Counted from the first letter of the stretch, positions 9,023 to 16,844 are shown. The stretch is DNA of 64,000 nt from Plut-88900 sp963668115 (GCA_963668115.1 OY764147.1:1488001-1552000), one strand, 5' to 3'. Notes: a model not told the origin generated them from the letters alone. Made by a program: numbers and translations.

Positions 9023-9460
9023 TTACCGGGGGGCTTCCCAGAGAGTGTAGTAGTTCTTGCCAGTGATCACCGCTGCCAGCTCTTCTGCATCCAGTTCCAG
9101 CAGCTTTTCGTAGCAGTTGTTGCATTTGCCGATGATCTCCGTGTTGCCAGTGATCATCATGCGCTCAAGGATTTTGCCCCAGAGCCCCAGCCGTTTCAGG
9201 CTCTTGACCTGCTTGGGCCATGGGATAACGGTGACGCTCTCGGGACGGGGGAAGCGGGGGCGCATTCGCTTGATGGAACGCAGTCGGTCATCGACGGACT
9301 CGGCCATGGGGACAACACGCGCCATAGGTCCGTCCTCCAGGTCCGAACGTGTGTCGAGGACCAGGGACTTTCGGAGCATGGGGAAAAGTATCGAAATCAC
9401 ATCCGAAGACTCGATGGTCGTGGCTATCTCGTCCAGATCGATGCGGTATTCACCGTCCAT
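9023..9460 (-). CDS. Conserved-looking hypothetical protein in the etf operon
   Basis: 145 residues, not recognised. It begins MDGEYRIDLDEIATTIES and has an amphipathic helix SDVISILFPMLRKSLVLDTR, a Pro/Arg-rich middle and a C-terminal CNNCYEKLLELDAEELAAV with a CxxC pair that could bind metal or form a disulfide. It is the last gene after etfB and etfA, 39 bases from etfA, and ends before a bidirectional terminator. Membership of the ETF operon suggests an accessory role, which is inference. Confidence 0.65.
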   Translation of the reverse strand: MDGEYRIDLDEIATTIESSDVISILFPMLRKSLVLDTRSDLEDGPMARVVPMAESVDDRLRSIKRMRPRFPRPESVTVIPWPKQVKSLKRLGLWGKILERMMITGNTEIIGKCNNCYEKLLELDAEELAAVITGKNYYTLWEAPR

Positions 9461-9499
9461 CCGTTCCCTCCTGCCTGCTAGGGGACCAGGGAAACCGAG

Positions 9500-10504
9500 T
9501 TACGAAGAGGCCAGCAGCTCTTTACACTTTTCGTGGAACGCCGGCATCACCTGCTTGAAGTCGCCGACTGCGCCGTATCTAGAGTCCTTGAAGACGTTGG
9601 CGTCCGGATCCTTGTTGACGGCGACTATCACCTTTGACCCGAGGCAACCCGACATGTGCTGGCTCGCACCCGAAAGAGCTACTGCTATGTAAAGATCGGG
9701 GCTGACGACCCGACCGGTGATGCCAATCTGTACCGAGGGCGAAATGTATCCGGAGTCGCAGGCTGCCCTCGTGGCGCCCACCAACCCACCGAGAGTGCCG
9801 GCTATCTCTGCCAATTCGTCAAAGGCCTCGGTGCTGCCTACGCCCCTGCCTCCCGCGATGATGGCGGGTGCCTCTTCCAGTTTCATGCCGCTGGCTTCGG
9901 CCTTCACCCGGTCCACGACCTTAGTCTTCGACGCCGAGGCGTCCACCGAGGGTTGCCAGTCAACTATCTCACCAGAAGCGGAGCCGTCGGGTTCGGAAGG
10001 CTGAAGGGTCTTGGGGCGAACGGTTGCCATCTGGGGGCTGGAGCCATCCACTACGACCTGGGCCTGGGCGTTGCCGCCGTAGACGGGTCGGGTCTGGACC
10101 ATCAGGTTAGTCTCCGCGTCGATGTTCAGGTCTGTGCAGTCGGTGCCGATACCCGTGTCAAGCCGGAAGGCGAGCCTCGGCCCCAGGTCTCGACCTACCT
10201 CCGTGTGACCCATAAGCAAGATCGACGGCGAAACTTCTCCGGCCAGTTCCTGCAGCGCCGCGGTATAAATGTCTGAGTTGTAGGCGTCCAATGCGCCACC
10301 CTCGGAGCAATAGACCTTCGAGGCCCCATGCGCGACCATTTCCTGCGCCGCTCCCTTGGCTCCGACTCCGGCTACCACGCCGATCACGCTTTCGCCGAGA
10401 GTGCCGGCCATCTCGGAGGCTTTGCCAAGAAGCTCTTTGGTAGTGCCACTCAATCCATCGTCGGCGACTTCGCCAAAGACCAGGATTCCACTATTCTCCG
10501 CCAT
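9500..10504 (-). CDS. etfA: Electron transfer flavoprotein subunit alpha
   Basis: 334 residues. The N-terminal domain has VFGEVADDGLSGTTKELL and LLMGHTEVGRDLGPRLAFRL. The C-terminal FAD-binding domain has IIAGGRGVGSTEAF, GLVGATRAACDSGY, QIGITGRVVSPDLYIAVALSG and VAVNKDPDANVF, all diagnostic of ETF alpha. With EtfB it takes electrons from acyl-CoA dehydrogenases or related enzymes to the quinone pool. AGGAGGG precedes the ATG. It lies 36 bases after etfB. Confidence 0.95.
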   Translation of the reverse strand: MAENSGILVFGEVADDGLSGTTKELLGKASEMAGTLGESVIGVVAGVGAKGAAQEMVAHGASKVYCSEGGALDAYNSDIYTAALQELAGEVSPSILLMGHTEVGRDLGPRLAFRLDTGIGTDCTDLNIDAETNLMVQTRPVYGGNAQAQVVVDGSSPQMATVRPKTLQPSEPDGSASGEIVDWQPSVDASASKTKVVDRVKAEASGMKLEEAPAIIAGGRGVGSTEAFDELAEIAGTLGGLVGATRAACDSGYISPSVQIGITGRVVSPDLYIAVALSGASQHMSGCLGSKVIVAVNKDPDANVFKDSRYGAVGDFKQVMPAFHEKCKELLASS

Positions 10505-10540
10505 TGATTAAACCCTCCTGAAACGTACGGATTGAGTTTC

Positions 10541-11341
10541 TTATATAACCTTGTCTTCCCGGAGCTTGAGGGCGAGATTCGCGCCGATCTCGGCGGGGGA
10601 ATCACCCGGGATGAATTCGCACTGGGAGACTTTCTCGGGTTGGAAGAGCTTCATGATTTTCACTTTGGAACCGGAAACGCCGGCCTCTGAAGCATCTATT
10701 CCGAGGTCCGCGGCCGACCAGACGGTGGGCTGCTTGCGGCCCGCGGCCATGATTCCGCGCAGGGTCGGGTACCGGGGCTCACCGAGCTCGTTGCTGACCG
10801 TTACCAGCACCGGAGGCGCAGCCTCGACTACTTCATAGCCGTCGGCAACTACCCTTTCGATGCGAACGGTGCCGTTCTCCATTTTCACATCACGGATGAT
10901 GGGGACTATGGGAATTCCCAGGAGTTCGGCTACGCCTGCTCCAACTATACCGGTGTCGAAGTCAGAGGACTGGCGACCGCAGATGACGATGTCGAAGTCG
11001 CCGATCTTATTTATGGCGGCGACCAAGACTTTGGCGGTGGCGTAGTCGTCGGAGTCTTCGAAGGCGTCATCCTGGAGTAGCACCAGTTCGTCGGCGCCCA
11101 TGGAGAGAGGTTTCTTGATTACGTCGGATACAAGATTTGTGCCCATCGAGAGGACGGTGATCTTGGCGTCACCGCCCTCCTTTAGCCGGAGCGCCGCCTC
11201 GACGGCCTGCTCATCGTAGCCGTTGATTACGGGGGGGATGCCGGGGGCCGGGATCAGTTTGTTAGTTGCGGGGTCGATTCTGAAGCTGGCCAAGGGCATC
11301 TGGGGGTCGGGCACCTGCTTCACGCAAACAATGATGTTCAT
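10541..11341 (-). CDS. etfB: Electron transfer flavoprotein subunit beta
   Basis: 266 residues starting MNIIVCVKQVPDP, the invariant ETF beta N-terminus. NGYDEQAVEAALRLKEGG, the adenosine-binding GRQSSDFDTGIVGAGVAELLG and the VSNELGEPRYPTLRGIMAA loop, which contacts the dehydrogenase partner, are all present. It is the first gene of etfB-etfA-hypothetical, transcribed from a promoter at 11433-11462 after a leader of about 85 bases. The catabolic setting suggests service to acyl-CoA oxidation. Confidence 0.95.
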   Translation of the reverse strand: MNIIVCVKQVPDPQMPLASFRIDPATNKLIPAPGIPPVINGYDEQAVEAALRLKEGGDAKITVLSMGTNLVSDVIKKPLSMGADELVLLQDDAFEDSDDYATAKVLVAAINKIGDFDIVICGRQSSDFDTGIVGAGVAELLGIPIVPIIRDVKMENGTVRIERVVADGYEVVEAAPPVLVTVSNELGEPRYPTLRGIMAAGRKQPTVWSAADLGIDASEAGVSGSKVKIMKLFQPEKVSQCEFIPGDSPAEIGANLALKLREDKVI

Positions 11342-11432
11342 CTACGTTTTCCTCCGCGCCCTGATACGGTCGGGACGAGGTTTGAGAAATTCGGCCTAAC
11401 GGGTCTGCACAAAGTGTGTGATTGCGCTCACA

Positions 11433-11462
11433 ATTGTAGCACTCACGCGATTTTAGTGTCAA
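11433..11462 (-). promoter_or_regulatory. Sigma70-type promoter of the etf operon
   Basis: Minus strand TTGACA, an 18-base spacer, TACAAT. It begins with the same TTGACACTAAAAT as the nuclease gene promoter. Just downstream is ATTGTGAGCGCAAT, an ATTG-N6-CAAT inverted repeat that could hold a repressor; the operator is inference. Confidence 0.72.
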
Positions 11463-11531
11463 TAGAAATGGAAGGTAAGCGCGTCTCTGAAAAGGGCCTT
11501 CCCCGTTGCCATTTCTCGCCAGGCAAACCCC

Positions 11532-11690
11532 CTACTCAGCTTCTTTGAGCTGGATGTTGTTGCCCTGGGCCGTGACTCTAAGGTTGACGTTGGTGACGTT
11601 GGTGATGTTGAAGGGAATGCTCGGCATGAAGGGAAGCGGCTTCAGGGCAATCTGCGCGACGGAATTGGGTTTGACGATTATCTGGGGCAT
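11532..11690 (-). CDS. Small protein of 52 residues, function unknown
   Basis: Starts MPQIIVKPNSVAQIALKPLP and ends NNIQLKEAE. The ATG follows AAAGGAGG by 5 bases, one of the strongest ribosome binding sites in the window. A hairpin with a perfect 7-bp stem (11716-11722 with 11730-11736) lies just upstream. The sequence is uncharged in its first half, with an N-I-T-N-V-T-N-V-N repeat that would suit beta strands. It has no membrane helix or cysteine. It ends 70 bases before the etf promoter on the same strand. No family was recognised. Confidence 0.55.
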   Translation of the reverse strand: MPQIIVKPNSVAQIALKPLPFMPSIPFNITNVTNVNLRVTAQGNNIQLKEAE

Positions 11691-11851
11691 TCGGGCCTCC
11701 TTTGTGTGCTTTCTGCGGGGCCGAGGTCGGGCCCCGGGGTGTGGTTTTCACTGACGATTTTGCGCGCCTATCAGGTTGAGCGTCAAGCCCGTGGGCCGGG
11801 GTGATGGGTTGGCGGCACGTCGGGTTTTCTCCGGTTGTGGGGGGTGGGGTT

Positions 11852-11895
11852 TTGATTGAACGTTGATTGAACGTTGATTGAACATTGATTGAACT
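11852..11895 (+). repeat. Four tandem copies of an 11-bp unit
   Basis: TTGATTGAACG repeated four times, the last base varying (G, G, A, T), with a further single copy at 11905-11915 and degenerate TTTGATTG traces to about 12004. The period is close to one helical turn, so all copies face the same side of the DNA. Confidence 0.85.
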
Positions 11896-12485
11896 CGTAG
11901 CTGTTTTGATTGAACCACGCCTAGAGAGATTTTCTGGGGACCTCGCGTGGCGCGGGGGTGTGGATTTTGATTGTTTTGCGATTTCAGGCACGGCTTTGAT
12001 TGTTTAAGGAACGGGGATGGATTCACGCCTTGGCGCACGCCCAGGCGCATCTTCGACCCGACTACTCGGGAATGATGGTGTAAAGGGCGGGAATGACGGG
12101 TTAAAAGGGCGGGGATGATGGTGGGGGAGGGGTTGTTCGGTTGTGGGGTTTGGGTTTGCATTGTGTCTGTCGGGTTTTGGGTTGGCGATGGAAGACGCTG
12201 GTTGGACGTTGCCCCGTTCCTGTGCTTCGGGGCACTCCGACACCCTGGGGCAAGGGCGCCGGCCCGCCTGCCGCTATCGCGGCCTTTATCCCTGTATACG
12301 CTGGACATGGGCAGGGACCGACAGGCCAAACGAGTCCAAGCCCGACTCCTGGGGTTGGCTGCACCGCCTGAGGGCGGCTGGGAGGCTCGTCCAGCGTCCG
12401 GCATTGAGCCTCTTGCAGGCGTAGTATGTCCAAGTTTGCCGGTGCGACCCGGAGTGCGGGGGTGACCGGCTCCCGGCTTGATCAA

Positions 12486-12568
12486 GCGGTCGGATACCGA
12501 GCGGGCCTCGGCGCCGGGCCTATCCGACCGCGCTTCCGCTCGAAAGAGCGGCTTCCTCCCGAGGGAGG
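12486..12568 (+). other. Cluster of strong hairpins, possible structured RNA
   Basis: An 11-bp stem GCGGTCGGATA (12486-12496) pairs with 12521-12531 around a GC-rich inner fold. It is followed by CCGCTC-GAAA-GAGCGG (12536-12551), which has a GNRA-type loop, and CTCCC-GA-GGGAG. The later hairpins start with repeated CTTCC units. It does not match RNase P, tmRNA, SRP or riboswitch signatures that I know. It could be an unknown non-coding RNA or a repeat element. Confidence 0.4.
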
Positions 12569-12938
12569 CTTCCCCTGAAAGAGGCCAAGAGGGCGTCTTA
12601 GAGGGGCTTCACAATGGAACGTAGCGTCCAGGGCGTCTATCCATCGCCTGGGGGTTAGGGAAGGGGCACGGGACCCGTGTGGGGTCGGGTGGGCTTCCCT
12701 GGGTTTTGTGGTTCCTCCTTGTTTTGTTGAGGGTATTTGGTCGACCGTGGGATATGATAACGCCGTTGCTCAGGTGTGTCAAGCAAATGTACGGGTCTTG
12801 GGGGGGGAATTCCCTCAGATTCCTCACGGGGCATCGGAATGACATGGGGGTTGGGGGTGAGTTGCGGGGGACGGGGTTGGAGTGACGGAAGATGGGAGGG
12901 GTGAGTGGCGAGGTGGGGGGTGAGTGTTTCGGAGGGAT

Positions 12939-12963
12939 GGATTCCCACCTCCGTGGGAATGAC
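12939..12963 (+). repeat. REP-like palindrome
   Basis: ATTCCCAC-CTCC-GTGGGAAT, a perfect 8-bp stem, followed by GACGGGTTAAA. Related forms GATTCC...GGAATG occur at 12818-12842 and 13035-13058, and the GGGAATGACGG motif recurs near 12070-12120. This resembles the GTCATTCC...GGAATCC extragenic palindromes of many bacteria. Confidence 0.65.
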
Positions 12964-13084
12964 GGGTTAAAGGGGCGGGAATGACGGTAGAGAAGGACGG
13001 GGATGAGGGGGGTTGGGTGGGGGCTGGTGCGGCAGATTCCTCGCGGGGCATCGGAATGGGAAGGGGGGGATGGGTGGGGTAGAG

Positions 13085-13113
13085 TTGACGGGTTGGGGGG
13101 TGGGGCCTAGAAT
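13085..13113 (+). promoter_or_regulatory. Sigma70-type promoter with G-run spacer
   Basis: TTGACG (13085-13090), exactly 17 bases, TAGAAT (13108-13113). The spacer has three G runs (GGG, GGGGGG, GGGG; the first borrows the last base of the -35). Immediately upstream, 13058-13078 has four runs with 1-2 base loops, a canonical G-quadruplex pattern. It lies 51 bases before the leader ATG of the lipoprotein gene. Confidence 0.7.
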
Positions 13114-13163
13114 GCCGGATTGTGCCCCCAGTTTGAGCCGTGCCTGCGGCTGTAGGAGGATTT

Positions 13164-13241
13164 ATGCTTGAGTTTGGGAATAAGTTGAAGAGAAAAATAA
13201 CGAGGGGGCGCTTTATCATCGGAGTGGTTGGCGTTCTGTGA
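13164..13241 (+). CDS. 25-codon 5' frame: first half of the lipoprotein signal peptide
   Basis: ATG 13164 has GGAGGA four bases upstream. It encodes MLEFGNKLKRKITRGRFIIG and then VVGVL before TGA. This is a basic n-region plus the start of a hydrophobic core, which makes sense only if joined to the next frame (MAMLLVLAAC). The TGA overlaps the next ATG (TGATG). Either one base is missing near 13237 (sequence error or mutation), or translation re-initiates. The frame itself is clear; the mechanism is not. Confidence 0.55.
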   Translation: MLEFGNKLKRKITRGRFIIGVVGVL

Positions 13242-14575
13242 TGGCAATGCTGCTGGTGTTAGCGGCTTGTGAAGGCCCAGCCGGGCCCGCCGGCCCTGCC
13301 GGCCCACAGGGCGAGCAAGGCGTCGCGGGTCCTGCCGGTCCCGCCGGCCCACAGGGCCCACAGGGTCCCGCCGCAGACGAGGAACCGCTGCCCACTGCGA
13401 CACCGATTCCTCCCACCCCGGTGCCACCGACTGCGATTCCCGCACCACCCACGGCAACACCCGTGCCCGTCGGCAGCAGGCCGCCTTCGCTGTGGACCGA
13501 GGAAGTCCCGGCAACGCGTGCAGAAATCGAAGCCGAACTAGAGAAGTTCCGGGGATCGACTATAACCTACGGCACCTGGGGCGGCGCCTACACCGCTGCC
13601 GAGAACAAGGTCTACTTCGACCCCATCGCCGACCAGTTCGGGATCGAGGTCATTGCGGACGGCAGCACCAACCCGAACACGAAGCTGCGGCTGATAGCGG
13701 AGACCCAGAACTTCGAGTGGACATTCGCCCTGGGGACAACGCCGGTCTTTGCCCAACTTGGCGAAATCGGGCTGCTGGAACCCCTGGACAAGACTGTTGT
13801 GGACAACCGGGGCTTTGCAGGGATCCTGAGGAACCACCCCTACTTCGCCGGGGTGGGCGGGATAGCCTCCGAGCCGCTGGCATACAGCACGAACACGTAC
13901 ACGGAAGAGACGCGGCCCATGACGATGAAGGACTTCTTCGACGTGGAGAACTTCCCGGGTGTGCGGGCCCTGGACAGCCGCGGATGGACCTGGCTGAGAT
14001 ACGTGACTGCGGCCTACTGGAGCGAGAATCCCGAGCACATTGGCACGACCGAAGGCACTCTCAGCGCGGAGCAGATCGATGAGGCTTACATCTACCTCGA
14101 CGCGATCAAGCCGCACATAGATGTCTATGCCGCATCCTCCTCCGACTGCCCGACTTTCCTGATCGTCGGAGAGGTGGACATGTGCCTCACCGGAAACGGA
14201 CGTTTCGGGGCGGCCATCCTGAACGGAGACCCGCTACAGATGTCCTGGGAGGCCGGCCACCTGATGACCACCTTCGCGCAGGTAATCCCCGGCGGTTTGA
14301 GGGAGGCAGAACCCTTGAGGTTCGAGCTTACCCAGCTAATCATGGCGTGGCTCTCCTTCCCGGAGATAAACGCCCGCATCTCCGGCGAAATCCAGTACTC
14401 GCCCATCAACCAGGACTCCTGGGCGCTGCTGGACGGTCCTGAATTCGAAGACGACCGCCCGTTCCTCCCAACCTCTCCTGAGAACGCCCAGTACGGTTGG
14501 CTGGTGGACGAGGTATGGCAGACCAGCGTCACGGACGAGCAGACCGAGCGCTATGTCGCCTGGCAGACTGAGTAG
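13238..14575 (+). CDS. ABC-type solute-binding lipoprotein with collagen-like segment
   Basis: About 445 residues. A lipobox LVLAAC lies near the start, then a collagen-like G-x-y stretch of about 11 triplets (GPAGPAGPAGPQGEQG...), a Pro/Thr linker, and a PotD-like binding domain (ITYGTWGGAYTAAENKVYFDP, FALGTTPVFAQLGEIGLLEP, FFDVENFPGVRALDSRG, AYSTNTYTEE). This suggests import of a polyamine-like or other small solute, but no permease or ATPase gene is adjacent. GTG 13238 or ATG 13241 can start it; the expected basic n-region lies in another frame upstream. Confidence 0.82.
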   Translation: MMAMLLVLAACEGPAGPAGPAGPQGEQGVAGPAGPAGPQGPQGPAADEEPLPTATPIPPTPVPPTAIPAPPTATPVPVGSRPPSLWTEEVPATRAEIEAELEKFRGSTITYGTWGGAYTAAENKVYFDPIADQFGIEVIADGSTNPNTKLRLIAETQNFEWTFALGTTPVFAQLGEIGLLEPLDKTVVDNRGFAGILRNHPYFAGVGGIASEPLAYSTNTYTEETRPMTMKDFFDVENFPGVRALDSRGWTWLRYVTAAYWSENPEHIGTTEGTLSAEQIDEAYIYLDAIKPHIDVYAASSSDCPTFLIVGEVDMCLTGNGRFGAAILNGDPLQMSWEAGHLMTTFAQVIPGGLREAEPLRFELTQLIMAWLSFPEINARISGEIQYSPINQDSWALLDGPEFEDDRPFLPTSPENAQYGWLVDEVWQTSVTDEQTERYVAWQTE

Positions 14576-14754
14576 CAGGTCAAGCAGCAGAGAGTTGGTC
14601 TCAAGGTCATAGAAAGAATTGGTGGGGTCGGGTGTCAGGATGTGACGCCCGGCCCCATCGCTTTCTATGGGACGTTCCATAGTCGGGCAATACCGGTCTG
14701 CCGCGGGTCAAAGTCTCGTGGGACTCGCAGGGACCCGGACGCAGAAGGGGTGCA

Positions 14755-15156
14755 ATGGCAGAGAAACTGAACCTGGAAGATGCGAAGGTCGGGGATGCGA
14801 TTGGGCCGTACCGGTACAGGGTGACGAGGGAGATGGCGGAGTTTGCGGCGTCGAGGGAGATGATGGGCACGCCTCTTTATTCGGAGGGTTCAATTGCCCC
14901 GAGCACGTTGACGGACAACGACTATTCACTGGCATTCATGGTGAAGTACAACCCGGGCGAGGCCATCCATACCAAGGCCGACAATCAATACCTCAACCCG
15001 CCCATCATCGGGAAGGAGTTGATAGTGAGCGGGACGATAGCGGACAGGTTTGAAAAGAGGGGCAGGGATTTTCTGGTGTTTGAGACGACGACCCGGGACG
15101 AGGACGGTCGGGAGATAGTCAGGAGCAAGAACACCGTGCTGATAAGCATGGGTTGA
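14755..15156 (+). CDS. MaoC-type hot-dog protein, N-terminal-domain type
   Basis: 133 residues: KVGDAIGPYRYRVTREMAEF, TLTDNDYSLAFMVKYNPGEA, IHTKADNQYLNPPIIGKELI and IADRFEKRGRDFLVFETTTR. This is the FAS1-like or MaoC N-terminal half fold, in which one hot-dog shapes the acyl tunnel and pairs with a second one. The next gene, 27 bases on, encodes such a second hot-dog, so a heterodimer is likely. The D-x4-H dyad is not evident. Expected substrates are enoyl- or hydroxyacyl-CoA thioesters. Confidence 0.78.
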   Translation: MAEKLNLEDAKVGDAIGPYRYRVTREMAEFAASREMMGTPLYSEGSIAPSTLTDNDYSLAFMVKYNPGEAIHTKADNQYLNPPIIGKELIVSGTIADRFEKRGRDFLVFETTTRDEDGREIVRSKNTVLISMG

Positions 15157-15183
15157 TCGGCGTAGAGAGAAAAGGGATAAGGA

Positions 15184-15624
15184 ATGACAGTCTCAGCGGG
15201 GGAGCTGGTCCCGGGATTCAGTTTACCGCCATTGACCAGGACGATCACGGTCGAGCAGATAGTATCGAGCAGCAGGGGCCGGGAGTCGTTGTGGGGGCTA
15301 CCGGCCGCGGGAAAGAACATCCACAACGACACGGAGACGGCGCGGTCGATCGGGGTGCGGGACGTGGTGGCGGGCGGGGTAGTGACGATGGGCCTCGGGT
15401 GGGAGATGCTGCTGGACGCCTTCGGGGAGCGGTGGCTGAAGGGAGGTCAACTGTCGTGCACTTTCGTCAACATGGTGTGCGGAGGGGACGAGCTAACGGT
15501 AAAGGCGGTGGTGAAGGAACCGGGCGAGGGAGACGCGGAGGGCCGGGTACATCTGGAACTTTCGATAGAAAACCAGGAGGGGGCGAAGGTGATAGTGGGG
15601 AAGGCCAGCGTGGCCGCCGGTTGA
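15184..15624 (+). CDS. MaoC-like dehydratase/hydratase, second hot-dog
   Basis: 146 residues. NIHNDTETARSIGVRDVVAGG matches the MaoC hydratase loop with its His and the G at the hot helix; GGQLSCTFVNMVCGGDELTV and LELSIENQEGAKVIVGKASV are the following strands. The canonical Asp five residues before the His (D-x4-H) is Ala here, so activity may need the partner encoded just upstream or differ from R-hydratase. It ends 2 bases before the next CoA-transferase start. Confidence 0.78.
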   Translation: MTVSAGELVPGFSLPPLTRTITVEQIVSSSRGRESLWGLPAAGKNIHNDTETARSIGVRDVVAGGVVTMGLGWEMLLDAFGERWLKGGQLSCTFVNMVCGGDELTVKAVVKEPGEGDAEGRVHLELSIENQEGAKVIVGKASVAAG

Positions 15625-15626
15625 GG

Positions 15627-16844
15627 ATGAAGACGGCGAAAGCTCCCCAGGCCCTGGAAGGGATAAGGGCGCTGGAGGTAGGCCATGGGCTGGCGGCCCC
15701 TTACTGCACCAAGTCGATGGCCAGCTTCGGGGCCGAGGTAATCAAGGTGGAGGACCCCTCGGATGGAGATGGATTCAGGAAGACTGGGCCTTTTCTCGAC
15801 CACGCGCCACACCGGGAGACGAGCGCTCCGTTCCTGTACCTGAACACGGGGAAGAAGAGCGTTACGCTGAACCTGGAGTCGGGGGAGGGGGTGGATATCT
15901 TCAGGAGGCTGGTGAAAGAGGCGGACGTGCTAGTCGAGGACTTGAGGCCGGGGCAAATGGCGGGGATGGGTCTCGGTTACGAGGAACTGAAGGGGATAAA
16001 TCCCGGGCTTGTGATGGCATCGATCACGGGGTTCGGGCAGTCGGGGCCGTACCGGGACTACAAGGCCAACTCGATGGTCAGCTACGCGGTCACGGGGCTG
16101 ATGTACATGAACGGCTACCCCGGCAAGGAGCCCCTGACGGGGAGCGGACACATCCCCGAATACGAGGCGGCGGTACACGCCTACAATGCGATTGCTGCGG
16201 CGCTCTTCTGGCGGGAGGGGTCGGGGGAGGGGCAGTACATAGACGTGTCCGTGATGGAGACGATGGCCTATTTCCACGAATTCGCGATAGTGGTCTGGAC
16301 TCACGTGGGGATTCAGAATGAGAGAGCAGGCAACCGACACCCGGTCGGGATTCATCCCCTATCGCTGTACCCGTGCAAGGACGGTTACGTGTCGATCAGC
16401 GTGGCGACGCCCGACCAGTACGACAACCTGATGCTGCTGATAGAGAGGCCGGACCTGCTGGACGAGCCTCGGTATGCGGACCGTCACGACCGATGGAACC
16501 TGGCGGATGAGTTTGACGAGATACTGCTGCCTTGGCTGCTGGAACACACGGCGGACGAGATAGTGAGTCGGGCGCAGGAGCTGCGGATTCCGTCGGGGAG
16601 GCTGAACGAGTGCGGAGAGCTTATGAGCGACGTCCAGCTTTCGGCCCGGGACTTCTGGGTTGACGTGGAGCACCCGCATGCGGGGCGGCAGACCTATCCG
16701 GGGGCGCCGTTCAAGATGAGCGGGACGCCCTACCAGGCGGGTCGGGCACCGGTGCTGGGGGAGCATAACGAGGATGTCTACGCGGATATGCTGGGGTTGA
16801 GCCCGGGAGAGATGTCGGGGCTGAGGGAAGCGAAGGTAATCTAG
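15627..16844 (+). CDS. Family III CoA-transferase (CaiB/BaiF)
   Basis: 405 residues from ATG 15627, two bases after the hot-dog stop; longer in-frame extensions overlap that gene and are not family-like. Motifs: LEGIRALEVGHGLAAPYCTK, MASFGAEVIKVEDPSDGDGF, NTGKKSVTLNLE, DVLVEDLRPGQMAGMGLGY, SITGFGQSGPYRDYK and GEGQYIDVSVMETMAY, the last with Glu where the paralogue at 4203-5360 has Asp. It probably activates the acid that the hot-dog pair then processes as a CoA ester. Confidence 0.9.
   Translation: MKTAKAPQALEGIRALEVGHGLAAPYCTKSMASFGAEVIKVEDPSDGDGFRKTGPFLDHAPHRETSAPFLYLNTGKKSVTLNLESGEGVDIFRRLVKEADVLVEDLRPGQMAGMGLGYEELKGINPGLVMASITGFGQSGPYRDYKANSMVSYAVTGLMYMNGYPGKEPLTGSGHIPEYEAAVHAYNAIAAALFWREGSGEGQYIDVSVMETMAYFHEFAIVVWTHVGIQNERAGNRHPVGIHPLSLYPCKDGYVSISVATPDQYDNLMLLIERPDLLDEPRYADRHDRWNLADEFDEILLPWLLEHTADEIVSRAQELRIPSGRLNECGELMSDVQLSARDFWVDVEHPHAGRQTYPGAPFKMSGTPYQAGRAPVLGEHNEDVYADMLGLSPGEMSGLREAKVI

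Larger units (their letters stand above)
11691..13084. other. Gene-poor, G-rich, repeat-rich spacer
   Basis: No convincing coding region. Open frames here are Pro/Arg/Ser-rich on the minus strand, lack ribosome sites and reflect the strong G-over-C skew of the plus strand. The stretch holds tandem 11-mers (11852-11895), GGGAATGACGGGTTAAA-type repeats (about 12070-12120 and 12953-13015), REP-like hairpins (about 12818-13060), a block of stacked hairpins (12486-12568) and long G runs toward 13100. Confidence 0.7.

Noticed and set aside
11748..12485. Open frame of 245 codons on the minus strand of the repeat region
   Set aside because: Pro/Arg/Ser/Gln-biased composition, contains translated tandem repeats, no ribosome site; explained by strand G-skew.
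12190..12640. Possible RNase P RNA, tmRNA or cobalamin riboswitch
   Set aside because: None of the conserved core sequences of these RNAs could be found on either strand.
12824..13219. Open frame of 131 codons, minus strand
   Set aside because: Low-complexity Pro/Thr/Ser product of C-rich sequence covering REP-like repeats and the promoter of the opposite gene.
15153..15626. Upstream extension of the CoA-transferase frame
   Set aside because: Overlaps the complete hot-dog gene in another frame and lacks family similarity.
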